From NCBI GenBank assembly GCA_034927445.1, contig JAYFPZ010000028.1:1-64000 (forward strand): a stretch of DNA of 64,000 nucleotides, in the 5' to 3' direction. The DNA comes from PHAA01 sp034927445. Lineage in GTDB: Bacteria; Bacillota; Syntrophomonadia; Syntrophomonadales; Syntrophomonadaceae. Position numbers and translations under genes: made by a program. Positions 34,543 to 42,986 of the stretch are shown here, in pieces (positions within the stretch are counted from its first letter, which is position 1; every line of letters begins with the position of its first letter). The notes beneath the pieces are model-generated. The model made no database searches. It was not told the DNA's origin and saw nothing but the letters and a program-made list of their open reading frames with translations.

Positions 34543-34814
34543 AGCAGATTCATCCCGAAATGTTAAAGGCTTTGAGGTCATATTATCCCCCGGGTACGCG
34601 GGTCGAATTGGTCCGCATGGAAGACCCGTACACCAGGCTGAAGCCTGGCGACCAAGGCACAGTATCATTTATAGACGATACCGGCACCGTGTTTGTCAAC
34701 TGGGACTCCGGTAGCGGGCTGGGGGTAGTATTTGGCGAGGATGAAATCAGAAAACTCGATGATACCCTGCGCCGGGTAACCGCTAAGTCGGCAGAAATGG
34801 AGGAAAACAAATGA
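34539..34814 (+). CDS. DUF4314 protein
   Basis: This protein of 91 residues has a KOW/SH3-like beta barrel: YPPGTRVELVRMEDPYTRLK, then PGDQGTVSFIDDTGTVFVNW. This matches DUF4314, a small phage family. It lies between a conserved phage protein and a DUF5049 protein with four-base overlaps on both sides, so the three are translated together. Confidence 0.8.
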   Translation: MKQIHPEMLKALRSYYPPGTRVELVRMEDPYTRLKPGDQGTVSFIDDTGTVFVNWDSGSGLGVVFGEDEIRKLDDTLRRVTAKSAEMEENK

Positions 34815-34999
34815 ACGAAACCATTCGGTTGCAGATTTTAGCCATCAGGGAAAGCGGCGTCACGAATATGTTCGACATCCCCCGCGTTAGTCAGGAAGCA
34901 AACATCCGAGGCTTTCACGAACTGGTTAACTATCTTAATGACTACAAGACCGAGTACGTTCGCTTTATCTTGACGGGTGAAGAAGATGAGAACAAATAA
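34811..34999 (+). CDS. DUF5049 protein
   Basis: This protein of 62 residues begins MNETIRLQILAIRESGVTNM and continues FDIPRVSQEANIRGFHELVN, the DUF5049 pattern found just before terminase large subunits in Firmicutes phages. It is helical and small; function unknown. A weak terminator-like hairpin follows. Confidence 0.8.
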   Translation: MNETIRLQILAIRESGVTNMFDIPRVSQEANIRGFHELVNYLNDYKTEYVRFILTGEEDENK

Positions 35000-35026
35000 C
35001 TGAAGACTAATAAATATACGGTTAAC

Positions 35027-35050
35027 AGAGCTTCTTATGAGGCTCTTTTC
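35027..35050 (+). terminator. Weak terminator-like hairpin before the terminase gene
   Basis: AGAGC (35027-35031) pairs with GCTCT (35042-35046) around a 10-base loop, followed by TTTCTTTT. Only five base pairs, so it may only attenuate. Confidence 0.35.
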
Positions 35051-35052
35051 TT

Positions 35053-36684
35053 TTGTTCGCTTTAAGAAAGGAGGCGGCAATCATACGTAGACTCAAGAAA
35101 TATAAACCAACACAGTTTATGGCACCGGATTCAAAATACAGTAAAGACGCCGCCGACTATGCTGTGGCGTTCATCCAAGCCCTGTGCCACACCAAAGGCT
35201 CCTGGGCTGGCAAGCCCTTTGAACTTATCGACTGGCAGGAACAGATTATACGCGATATTTTTGGGATACTGAAACCCAATGGCTATAGGCAATTCAATAC
35301 GGCTTATGTGGAAATTCCAAAGAAAATGGGTAAGTCAGAATTAGCGGCCGCCATTGCCTTGCTTCTCACCTGCGGGGACAACGAGGAACGTGCTGAGGTT
35401 TATGGCTGTGCCGCCGACCGCCAGCAGGCATCCATTGTGTTCGAGGTCGCCGCCGATATGGTGCGGATGTGTCCCGCACTGAACAAACGTGTTAAGATCC
35501 TGGCTTCCACCAAGCGGCTAATTTACCTGCCGACCAATAGCTTTTATCAGGTGCTGTCGGCTGAAGCCTATTCGAAGCATGGTTTCAACATCCACGGCGT
35601 GGTGTTTGACGAGCTGCATACCCAGCCTAATCGGAAATTGTTTGACGTCATGACCAAAGGCTCCGGAGATGCAAGGATGCAGCCGCTCTACTTCCTCATC
35701 ACGACAGCGGGCGATAACGTCAACAGTATTTGCTATGAGGTGCATCAAAAAGCCAAAGACCTGCTGGCCGGTCGCAAGCATGATGCTACGTTTTATCCTG
35801 TAATCTATGGAGCGGAGGAAGATGACGACTGGACTGACCCTAAAGTGTGGGAAAAAGTTAATCCGTCGCTGGGTATAACCGTAAGTATCGACAAGATTAA
35901 AGCTGCCTGTGAAAGCGCGAAACAAAACCCCGCTGAGGAAAACAGCTTCCGGCAGCTTAGGCTTAACCAATGGGTCAAACAGTCAGTGCGCTGGATGCCC
36001 ATGGAGAAATGGGATAAGTGTGCTTTCAAGGTTGACCCGGAAAAATTAAAAGGCCGGGTTTGCTATGGCGGGTTAGACTTATCCAGCACTACCGATATAA
36101 CAGCTTTTGTGCTGGTTTTTCCCCCGGTTGATGAGGACGATAAATTTCATATTCTCCCCTACTTCTGGATACCGGAAGAAAACCTCGACCTCAGGGTTAG
36201 GCGCGATCATGTAAACTACGACCTGTGGCAAAAGCAAGGTTTTCTGAAAACAACCGAGGGCAACGTGGTGCATTACGGATTTATCGAAGCCTTTATTGAG
36301 GAGTTGGGTACCCAATACAACATCAAAGAAATCGCCTTTGACCGCTGGGGCGCGGTTCAAATGACACAGAACTTGGAAGGGCTTGGTTTTACGGTAGTGC
36401 CGTTTGGCCAGGGGTTTAAGGATATGTCCCCTCCTACCAAGGAACTAATGAAACTGACCCTGGAAGAAAAGATCGCCCATAGCGGCCATCCGGTTCTGCG
36501 CTGGATGATGGATAACATTTTTGTGAGGACCGACCCTGCAGGAAACATAAAGCCAGACAAGGAGAAATCTACGGAGAGGATTGACGGGGCGGTAGCGACC
36601 ATTATGGCTCTGGACAGAGCGCTACGTTGCGGAGCAGGAAGCACTGTCTCGGTCTATGATGAGCGCGGCTTATTGCTCATCTGA
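35053..36684 (+). CDS. Terminase large subunit
   Basis: This protein of up to 543 residues has an ATPase domain (IPKKMGKSELAAAIALLL as Walker A-like, GVVFDELHTQ as Walker B) and a nuclease domain (YGGLDLSSTTDITAFVLVF, FDRWGAVQMTQNL, RIDGAVATIMALDRAL), so it can drive and cut phage DNA. The start is unclear. A canonical TTG at 35053 has only a poor site. A perfect AAGGAGG at 35068-35074 lies eight bases before an ATA codon (35083) that starts IRRLKKYKPTQF, just where I expect the family's methionine. Coordinates give the canonical reading. Confidence 0.93.
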   Translation: MFALRKEAAIIRRLKKYKPTQFMAPDSKYSKDAADYAVAFIQALCHTKGSWAGKPFELIDWQEQIIRDIFGILKPNGYRQFNTAYVEIPKKMGKSELAAAIALLLTCGDNEERAEVYGCAADRQQASIVFEVAADMVRMCPALNKRVKILASTKRLIYLPTNSFYQVLSAEAYSKHGFNIHGVVFDELHTQPNRKLFDVMTKGSGDARMQPLYFLITTAGDNVNSICYEVHQKAKDLLAGRKHDATFYPVIYGAEEDDDWTDPKVWEKVNPSLGITVSIDKIKAACESAKQNPAEENSFRQLRLNQWVKQSVRWMPMEKWDKCAFKVDPEKLKGRVCYGGLDLSSTTDITAFVLVFPPVDEDDKFHILPYFWIPEENLDLRVRRDHVNYDLWQKQGFLKTTEGNVVHYGFIEAFIEELGTQYNIKEIAFDRWGAVQMTQNLEGLGFTVVPFGQGFKDMSPPTKELMKLTLEEKIAHSGHPVLRWMMDNIFVRTDPAGNIKPDKEKSTERIDGAVATIMALDRALRCGAGSTVSVYDERGLLLI

Positions 36685-36724
36685 AATTGGGTCTTATCAA
36701 CGATTAAATTTTGCAAAGTTTTTC

Positions 36725-36753
36725 TTGCCAAAATACAAAGGCCAGCATATAAT
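36725..36753 (+). promoter_or_regulatory. Strong promoter of the cargo toxin/antitoxin unit
   Basis: TTGCCA at 36725-36730 and TATAAT at 36748-36753 are separated by exactly 17 bases. The predicted transcription start falls a few bases before the 38-bp palindrome. An own promoter fits an inserted cargo unit expressed in the lysogen. Confidence 0.7.
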
Positions 36754-36763
36754 AAACTTAACC

Positions 36764-36801
36764 AATCAGTTAAGTTAACCAATTGGTTAACTTAACTGAT
36801 T
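36764..36801. promoter_or_regulatory. Perfect 38-bp palindrome (operator or leader hairpin)
   Basis: Two 19-base arms pair perfectly around the centre AA|TT at 36782/36783. The arms are made of TTAAC-like units (GTTAAC, CTTAAC), and the flank adds CTTAACC. Located at the start of the toxin/antitoxin transcript, it is best explained as the operator of the HTH antitoxin. In RNA it would be a 19-bp hairpin. Confidence 0.7.
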
Positions 36802-36818
36802 AAGTAGTTTGGTGGTGG

Positions 36819-37175
36819 TTGCAAAAGGTGCTAATTGAATACGAAAGCGAATCAGTCCGGAAAATCTTCAATGATTATGAATTGATGAAAAAAGAGATTG
36901 GGAATGATAGAGCTAGAGCAACAAAGAAACGAATTGATCAGTTAAAGGCTTCTGAAAACTTTAGCATCTACCTGACCACAGGACTTGGAAAACCCCATCC
37001 GCTTTATGAAAACCTAAAAGGTTATTATGGGGTTACGATTACAGGTAATGTCAGACTCATTGTCAGGCCTAACGCGGAAAGCATTGAACCTGAAGTTTTG
37101 AAACAATGCGAATCGGTGATTATAAAGGGGGTGATGGATTATCATGGCAGTAAGAACGAATGGCTTATCCCGTGA
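36819..37175 (+). CDS. RelE/HigB-type toxin-like protein
   Basis: This protein of 118 residues starts with TTG behind GGTGGTGG. The second half shows the RelE/HigB pattern: YLTTGLGKPHPLYENLKGYY, then GVTITGNVRLIVRP. This group cleaves mRNA at the ribosome. The N-terminal part is helical and charged. It overlaps the HTH-peptidase gene by 32 bases, the usual toxin-first arrangement of higBA. The family resemblance is moderate. Confidence 0.7.
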   Translation: MQKVLIEYESESVRKIFNDYELMKKEIGNDRARATKKRIDQLKASENFSIYLTTGLGKPHPLYENLKGYYGVTITGNVRLIVRPNAESIEPEVLKQCESVIIKGVMDYHGSKNEWLIP

Positions 37176-38247
37176 GTTTATTATCCATCCAGGTGAAACA
37201 TTGAAGGAAATGCTTGAAGACCGGGAAATGACACAGCGCGAATTGGCTATAAGAACGGATGTCACTGAAACGCATATTAGCAACATAGTAAATTGCTTGA
37301 AACCTATCTCGGTTTCCTTTGCTAAAAAGCTGGAATATGCGCTTGGTGTTGATGCGAGTTTCTGGATCAATCTGCAAGCAAACTATGACAAGGAAATGGT
37401 TGATTTTGAAGAGGTTAACCTAATTTCGACGGAAGAGTTAGGAATTTTACAGAGGTTGAAAAGCATAACTGAATACGTTCAGGAGATTGGATTATTGAAT
37501 CCTGACGTTCAAGGATCACTGCTTGTAATTGAGTGGAGAAAACTACTTAATATAAGTAGTTTAGTTCGTATTCCAGAAATATCCCAGGCTGGGGCTTATC
37601 GCTTAGCAGTGGCAGACAATGTTGATCCATATGTTCTTTTTACTTGGCTCCGAATCGCTGATTTAATGACAAAGAATCAGCAAGTGAATCACGAACTTGA
37701 CATCGATAGGCTGAGGGACAATCTTCACTTAATTCGAGGTCTCGCATTTGAAGATGTGGATTCTATCCGCTTAAAGCTAAAAGGAATCTTTGCTGAATGT
37801 GGAATTAAGTTTGCCATCGTCAAGCATTTTACTGGGGCACCAGTTCAAGGTGTTATTAAAAGAAACAATGATGGTACTCTTAGTTTGATAATGACTGTTA
37901 GGCGTAAGTTTGCTGATGTCTTTTGGTTTACTCTTTTTCACGAGATAGGGCATATCTTAAACGGGGATATTGATGATCGGCTAATTGATTATGAATTTAC
38001 AAAAAGTGAAATAGAAGATCGAGCAGATACCTTTGCGGCTAATATATTGATTGATCCAGAGCAGTATTGTCTCTTGGTGGAAACCGGTGATTTTTCGTTG
38101 TGGCGTATCCGGCAGTTTTGTTCTGAACAAAATATTCCCACTTTTATGCTGATTGGCAGATTACAGAGGGACGGTCATCTTAAGTATCATCAGTATTCAG
38201 ATGAGAAAATCAGGTATGACTTAAACAATATTGAAAAACAAATGTAG
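37144..38247 (+). CDS. HigA-like HTH antitoxin fused to an ImmA/IrrE-type metallopeptidase
   Basis: This protein of 367 residues has an XRE/HigA helix-turn-helix (IHPGETLKEMLEDREMTQRE, TDVTETHISNIVN, PISVSFAKKLEYALGV) at 14-80. After a helical middle, a zinc-peptidase domain contains FHEIGHILNGD (the HExxH motif). Such fusions are antitoxins that may be self-cleaved or activated by a signal. It is the natural binder of the palindrome upstream. Codon use and AT content differ from the phage structural genes. Likely acts as an addiction or superinfection-exclusion module. Confidence 0.85.
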   Translation: MAVRTNGLSREFIIHPGETLKEMLEDREMTQRELAIRTDVTETHISNIVNCLKPISVSFAKKLEYALGVDASFWINLQANYDKEMVDFEEVNLISTEELGILQRLKSITEYVQEIGLLNPDVQGSLLVIEWRKLLNISSLVRIPEISQAGAYRLAVADNVDPYVLFTWLRIADLMTKNQQVNHELDIDRLRDNLHLIRGLAFEDVDSIRLKLKGIFAECGIKFAIVKHFTGAPVQGVIKRNNDGTLSLIMTVRRKFADVFWFTLFHEIGHILNGDIDDRLIDYEFTKSEIEDRADTFAANILIDPEQYCLLVETGDFSLWRIRQFCSEQNIPTFMLIGRLQRDGHLKYHQYSDEKIRYDLNNIEKQM

Positions 38248-38286
38248 TACACATGAGTCAAAACTTAAGATTAAAGGAAGATAAAA

Positions 38287-38799
38287 ATGCATTCGAATTG
38301 TGGTCATGGATCTATCGTTTGTTTTGATCCCATTGTTGATAGTAAAACTAAATTTCTCATACTTGGAACATTGCCCAGCCCCGAGTCACTGAAGACAGGC
38401 CAATATTATAAAAAGAGCAATAATTGTTTCTGGAAAATCATCTATGCCTTATATGAACAAAGTCCTTCTACAAACTACGGTGACAAATGTGCATTTCTCC
38501 TGGAACATAATATCGGTGTCTGGGATGTACTTCGTTATGCTCTCAGGAATGGATCTTCTGATGCTGATATTCATAATGCTGAACCAAATGATTTTGACAT
38601 GTTTTTTAAGAAGTATCCGAATATAAAAGGTATACTTTTCAACGGAAAAGAGGCAGAGGAACAATTTAGAACTCATTTTCCGGTACTAATTAAATCAATT
38701 AGATATGAAAGAGTATTGTCAACAAGTGGAGCATTGGCTAAACCATTCAATGTTAAGCTGGAGAATTGGAAAAATGCTATCAAGAGATTGAACCAATAA
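38287..38799 (+). CDS. DNA-deoxyinosine/uracil glycosylase (UDG superfamily, HDG type)
   Basis: This protein of 170 residues has ILGTLPSPESLKTGQYYKK and NNCFWKIIYAL, the pattern of family 6 (hypoxanthine) DNA glycosylases of the UDG superfamily. LLEHNIGVWDVLRYALRNGS follows, then the C-terminal loop VLSTSGALAKPF. It would remove deaminated bases from DNA. It sits 39 bases after the antitoxin gene in the AT-rich cargo block and is closed by a terminator. Why a prophage carries it is open: repair, or attack on phages with modified bases. Confidence 0.8.
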   Translation: MHSNCGHGSIVCFDPIVDSKTKFLILGTLPSPESLKTGQYYKKSNNCFWKIIYALYEQSPSTNYGDKCAFLLEHNIGVWDVLRYALRNGSSDADIHNAEPNDFDMFFKKYPNIKGILFNGKEAEEQFRTHFPVLIKSIRYERVLSTSGALAKPFNVKLENWKNAIKRLNQ

Positions 38800-38816
38800 T
38801 CAATATATTTTAAAAC

Positions 38817-38841
38817 AGCATCTCGAAAGAGGTGCTTTTTT
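38817..38841 (+). terminator. Intrinsic terminator closing the cargo block
   Basis: AGCATCTC and GAGGTGCT pair over 8 bp (one T-G) around a GAAA tetraloop, followed by six T residues. A clear rho-independent terminator 17 bases after the glycosylase stop. Confidence 0.85.
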
Positions 38842-38868
38842 CATGCCCATTTTCAGGAGGAACGATTT

Positions 38869-40092
38869 ATGAAAATACCTTTTCTTTCGGGCTTGCTGAA
38901 ACCCCGAGCCAGTGCTAAAAATCGTCTGTATGGCAGCACATATAGCTTTTTCTTCGGCGGGACCGCCAGCGGCAAAACCGTCAATGAAAGAACGGCCATG
39001 CAGACCACCGCCGTATATGCCTGTGTTCGAATCCTGGCGGAAACCATAGCCAGTCTGCCATTAAATCTATATAAATCCACAGACATGGGCAAGGAGAAAG
39101 CCATAGACCACCAGCTATATTATCTGCTCCATGATGAGCCTAATCCGGAGATGACTTCATTTGTGTTTCGGGAAACACTGATGAGTCATCTTTTATTATG
39201 GGGCAATGCCTATGCCCAAATTATCAGGGACGGGCGAGGCAAGGTATTGGCCCTCTATCCCCTTCTGCCCGACCGGATGACGGTGGATCGGACAACTGAT
39301 GGACAGCTTTATTATGAGTACCGAAGGGACACCGGATATGTAATCTTAAGGCCGGAAGATATCCTGCATATTCCCGGGCTTGGTTTTGACGGACTGGTGG
39401 GCTACTCCCCTATCGCCATGGCCAAGAACGCCATCGGCATGGCAATCGCCACCGAAGAATACGGGGGTAAATTCTTTGCCAATGGAGCCAGTCCAGGCGG
39501 AGTTTTAGAGCATCCCGGGGTAGTCAAAGACCCGGCCCGAATCCGGGAAAGCTGGAACGCGGTCTACCAGGGCAGCGGTAACGCCCATCGGATAGCGGTT
39601 CTGGAAGAAGGTATGAAGTTCCAATCCATCGGTATACCGCCGGAACAGGCGCAGTTTCTTGAAACCAGGAAGTTTCAAACCGAGGAGATTTGCCGGATCT
39701 TTCGGGTGCCACCCCATCTGGTGGCTAACTTGGACAAAGCCACTTTCAGCAACATCGAGCATCAATCTATCAGTTTTGTAGTCCATACCATCCGGCCCTG
39801 GCTGGTAAGGCTCGAGCAAGGAATGAATAAAGCTCTGCTCAGCCCATCCGAAAAAGGCCAGTATTTTGTGGGTTTCGTGGTGGATGGGCTATTGCGGGGC
39901 GACTATGCTTCGAGGATGCAAGGCTACGCCATCGGTATTCAAAACGGCTTCTTAAGCCCCAACGATGTAAGAACCTTAGAAAACATGAACACCATCGAGC
40001 ATGGCGATATTTATGCCATGAACGGCAACATGCTGAAGCTTGAAGATGTGGGCGCGTATGCCAATAGCAACAGAAAGGAGGTCAGCCAATGA
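38869..40092 (+). CDS. Portal protein (HK97 family)
   Basis: This protein of 407 residues starts behind AGGAGG. Typical segments are TAMQTTAVYACVRILAETIA-like near 45-65 (here RTAMQTTAVYACVRILAETI), DILHIPGLGFDGLVGYSPI and FRVPPHLVANLDKATFSNIE. It forms the dodecameric DNA channel at the head vertex and binds the terminase. It is separated from the large terminase by the cargo block. Four-base overlap with the protease gene. Confidence 0.95.
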   Translation: MKIPFLSGLLKPRASAKNRLYGSTYSFFFGGTASGKTVNERTAMQTTAVYACVRILAETIASLPLNLYKSTDMGKEKAIDHQLYYLLHDEPNPEMTSFVFRETLMSHLLLWGNAYAQIIRDGRGKVLALYPLLPDRMTVDRTTDGQLYYEYRRDTGYVILRPEDILHIPGLGFDGLVGYSPIAMAKNAIGMAIATEEYGGKFFANGASPGGVLEHPGVVKDPARIRESWNAVYQGSGNAHRIAVLEEGMKFQSIGIPPEQAQFLETRKFQTEEICRIFRVPPHLVANLDKATFSNIEHQSISFVVHTIRPWLVRLEQGMNKALLSPSEKGQYFVGFVVDGLLRGDYASRMQGYAIGIQNGFLSPNDVRTLENMNTIEHGDIYAMNGNMLKLEDVGAYANSNRKEVSQ

Positions 40093-40796
40093 GCAGAAAT
40101 TTTTGGAACTGGCTCAAAAACGAGCAGGATCGAACCCTCTTTTTAGATGGGTATATCGCTGAGGACAGCTGGTTCGAGGACGATATTACCCCCAAGCAGT
40201 TTAAAAACGAGCTCTATGCTGAGGATGGGGATGTGGTGGTGATGCTCAACTCTCCAGGCGGAGATGTATTTGCCGCCAGTCAAATCTACACCATGTTAAG
40301 AGAATATCCTGGACATATCACCGTCAAGATCGAAGGGCTTGCTGCCAGTGCGGCTTCAGTAATCGCCATGGCAGCGGACGAGGTTCACATGTCTCCGGTA
40401 GCCATGATGATGATCCATAACCCCGCCACCGTCATATTCGGGGAAATATCTGACCTTAAAAGCGGTATTGCCATGCTGTCCGAGGTTAAAGAAAGCATTA
40501 TCAATGCCTACGAGCAGAAAACCGGTTTATCAAGAGCCAAAATCTCGCACATGATGGATGCCGAAAGCTGGTTTAATGCCTGGAAAGCAGTGGAGCTGGG
40601 CTTTGCCGACAAAGTCCTATACACAACCGAAGAACACCTAACCGAGCCGCCCAGCGCGGCTTATCTTTTTGACAAAATGACGGTCACCAACGCGCTAGTG
40701 AAAAAGTTTCCGCTGCCCCAGGTTAATAACCCTAAACCGCCCACCGGCACCCCGCTTAGCTACCTGGAAAAGCGGCTCAGCCTATTAAAACATTAG
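40089..40796 (+). CDS. ClpP-like prohead protease
   Basis: This protein of 235 residues has MLNSPGGDVFAASQIYTML, EGLAASAASVIAMAADEV (the catalytic serine is the S in AASVIAM) and MMIHNPATVIFGE (catalytic histidine). This is a ClpP/S49-fold head maturation protease that trims the capsid scaffold. The capsid gene follows 16 bases later. Confidence 0.95.
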   Translation: MSRNFWNWLKNEQDRTLFLDGYIAEDSWFEDDITPKQFKNELYAEDGDVVVMLNSPGGDVFAASQIYTMLREYPGHITVKIEGLAASAASVIAMAADEVHMSPVAMMMIHNPATVIFGEISDLKSGIAMLSEVKESIINAYEQKTGLSRAKISHMMDAESWFNAWKAVELGFADKVLYTTEEHLTEPPSAAYLFDKMTVTNALVKKFPLPQVNNPKPPTGTPLSYLEKRLSLLKH

Positions 40797-40812
40797 AATG
40801 GGAGGAATAACC

Positions 40813-42012
40813 ATGAGCAAAATCTTAGAACTGCGTGAGAAAAGAGCCAAAGCCTGGGATGCCGCTAAAGCCTTTCTGGACAGCAAGCGCGGCACTGACG
40901 GGCTCCTTTCCGCCGAGGACGTTGCCACCTATGAAAAGATGGAAGCCGATGTGGTGAATCTCGGCAAAGAAATCGATCGGCTGGAGCGTCAGCAGGCATT
41001 GGACGCGGAGCTTAATAAGCCCGTCAATACACCTATTACTGGCAAGCCCGGCCAGCCCAACCCTGAGAATAAAACCGGCCGGGCCAGTGACGAGTACAAA
41101 CGAGCCTTCTGGAACGCCATGCGCAGCAAGACAGCGGGATACGAAGTCCTGAACGCGCTGCAGGTGGGAACGGATTCCGAGGGAGGCTACCTGGTGCCGG
41201 ACGAGTTCGAGCGTACCCTGGTCGAAGCTCTGCAAGAAGAAAACATCTTCCGCACCATGGCCAAGATCATCCAAACCGCCAGCGGCGACCGCAAAATACC
41301 GGTCGTAGCATCCAAAGGAACCGCTTCCTGGGTAGATGAAGAAGGCGCTATCCCGGAATCAGACGATGCCTTCGGGCAGGTTTCCATAGGGGCCTACAAG
41401 CTGGCGACCATGATCAAGGTATCCGAGGAATTGTTAAATGACAGCGTCTTTAATCTGGAGTCATATATCGCCCGGGAATTTGCCCGCAGAATCGGTGCCA
41501 AGGAAGAGGAATCCTTCTTCATCGGTAACGGAACCGGCAAGCCGACCGGGATTTTCAATGCTACCGGCGGAGCGGAACTGGGTGTAACTGCTGCCTCGGC
41601 AACGGCTATTACGGTGGATGAGATCATGGATCTGTTCTACAGCCTTAAGTCCCCTTACCGCAAAAACGCCGTATTCGTGATGAATGATTCCACTGTCAAA
41701 GCCATCAGAAAATTAAAGGACGGCAACGGCCAGTACCTGTGGCAGCCCTCCATTTCTGCCGGACAACCGGATACGATTTTAAATCGTCCGGTCAAGACTT
41801 CAGCCTATGTACCGGCAATTGCGGCAGGGGCTAAAACTATCGCTTTCGGTGATTTCGGCTACTACTGGATTGCTGATCGGCAAGGCCGTTCCTTCCAAAG
41901 GCTGAACGAGCTTTATGCGGCAACCGGTCAAGTAGGATTTAAGGCAACCCAGCGGGTGGACGGCAAGCTGATTCTCTCTGAAGCCATCAAGGTACTTAAG
42001 ATGAAAGCGTAG
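40813..42012 (+). CDS. Major capsid protein (HK97 fold)
   Basis: This protein of 399 residues starts at ATG 40813 behind GGGAGGAA. A helical delta-like N-terminal region (1-100, MSKILELREKRAKAWDAAKA) is the scaffold part cut by the protease. The capsid domain follows, with VGTDSEGGYLVPDEFERTLV, GNGTGKPTGIFNATGG and VDGKLILSEAIKVLKM at the end. Confidence 0.95.
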   Translation: MSKILELREKRAKAWDAAKAFLDSKRGTDGLLSAEDVATYEKMEADVVNLGKEIDRLERQQALDAELNKPVNTPITGKPGQPNPENKTGRASDEYKRAFWNAMRSKTAGYEVLNALQVGTDSEGGYLVPDEFERTLVEALQEENIFRTMAKIIQTASGDRKIPVVASKGTASWVDEEGAIPESDDAFGQVSIGAYKLATMIKVSEELLNDSVFNLESYIAREFARRIGAKEEESFFIGNGTGKPTGIFNATGGAELGVTAASATAITVDEIMDLFYSLKSPYRKNAVFVMNDSTVKAIRKLKDGNGQYLWQPSISAGQPDTILNRPVKTSAYVPAIAAGAKTIAFGDFGYYWIADRQGRSFQRLNELYAATGQVGFKATQRVDGKLILSEAIKVLKMKA

Positions 42013-42021
42013 GTGTGAGTT

Positions 42022-42351
42022 ATGAGCAATGTAAAAAACTACACTGAGCAAGGCGGCGAGAAAACCGTCATTGGCGGATCGCTTGAGATTGCGGCCAGCG
42101 GCAAGCTGACAATTGCGGAAGGTGCAACAATTGAAGGGATCTTATACGTCCCGGTGGTTGATGCCCTTGACTCAACCTCAGCTACCAGCGCCCTGTCGGC
42201 TAAACAGGGCAAGGTTTTAAATGATGCTATAGCTGCCAAGACCGCTGCCAATCAGGCCGACAGTATTGCAACCGAAGTGGCCGAACTGGTGACCGACTTC
42301 AATGCCCTCCTCGCTAAGCTTAAAGCTGCGGGACTTATGGCAGCCGAGTAA
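42022..42351 (+). CDS. Head fibre/decoration-like small protein
   Basis: This protein of 109 residues has an N-terminal beta segment (GGSLEIAASGKLTIAEGATI), a short EGILYVPVVDALDSTSATSA and helical repeats rich in Ala. The position after the capsid and the beta-helix plus helical tail resemble phage head fibre proteins. Confidence in the exact role is moderate. Confidence 0.6.
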   Translation: MSNVKNYTEQGGEKTVIGGSLEIAASGKLTIAEGATIEGILYVPVVDALDSTSATSALSAKQGKVLNDAIAAKTAANQADSIATEVAELVTDFNALLAKLKAAGLMAAE

Positions 42352-42360
42352 TGAAAGGCG

Positions 42361-42645
42361 GTGGGCGTATTGGTGCTGTCTTTGGAGGAAGTAAAACTGT
42401 ATCTAAAAGTAGACGGTGATGAAGACAATACGCTCATCACCAATCTCATAGGTGCCGCCGAGGAGCTATGCCAAGACATTCTGCGCTTTCCTCTGACCGA
42501 ATTTACCGAGGTGCCGGAAACAGTTAAACAAGCCCTACTCTATGCTATCGGCAATCTTTATGAACTACGGGAAGCAGTCGACATGAAAGCATTAATTGAG
42601 TTTATGACCAGGCTCTTATTCGCCTACCGCCGAGAAGGGTGGTAA
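42361..42645 (+). CDS. Head-tail connector (gp6-like)
   Basis: This protein of 94 residues begins MGVLVLSLEEVKLYLKVDGD and continues with DEDNTLITNLIGAAEELCQD. This is the standard pattern of Phage_connect_1/HK97 gp6 adaptors, which form the ring under the portal. Start with GTG at 42361. Confidence 0.88.
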   Translation: MGVLVLSLEEVKLYLKVDGDEDNTLITNLIGAAEELCQDILRFPLTEFTEVPETVKQALLYAIGNLYELREAVDMKALIEFMTRLLFAYRREGW

Positions 42646-42647
42646 TT

Positions 42648-42986
42648 ATGAAGAAGCGCGATTTAATGGGTCAGATGCGGCAGCGTATTGCCTTGCAGGC
42701 CAAGACCATCACCAAATCAGAAGGCATCCCCCTAGAAAACTGGACTACAGTAGCCACAGTGTGGGCAGCAGTGTCGGACATATCGGGTAAAGAATATTTC
42801 CAGGCGGGGGCCTTGCAGTCGGAAGTCACCACCCGGATTAAAATCCGCTACCGAACCGGGATAACTACTTCCATGCGGGTATTATATGGCTCCCGGGTAT
42901 TTCAAATTCTGTCGGTAATCGATAAGGATGAGCGGCACCGCATAATCGAACTGATGTGCAAGGAGGTGATCCCCGGTGGCGGGTAA
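42648..42986 (+). CDS. Head closure / head-tail adaptor protein
   Basis: This protein of 112 residues starts at ATG 42648 behind GGGTGG. It contains GQMRQRIALQAKTITKSEGI, WAAVSDISGKEYFQAG and RIKIRYRTGITTSMRVLYGS, typical for SPP1 gp16-like head closure proteins (DUF3599/joiner group). Overlaps the next gene by 11 bases. Confidence 0.88.
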   Translation: MKKRDLMGQMRQRIALQAKTITKSEGIPLENWTTVATVWAAVSDISGKEYFQAGALQSEVTTRIKIRYRTGITTSMRVLYGSRVFQILSVIDKDERHRIIELMCKEVIPGGG

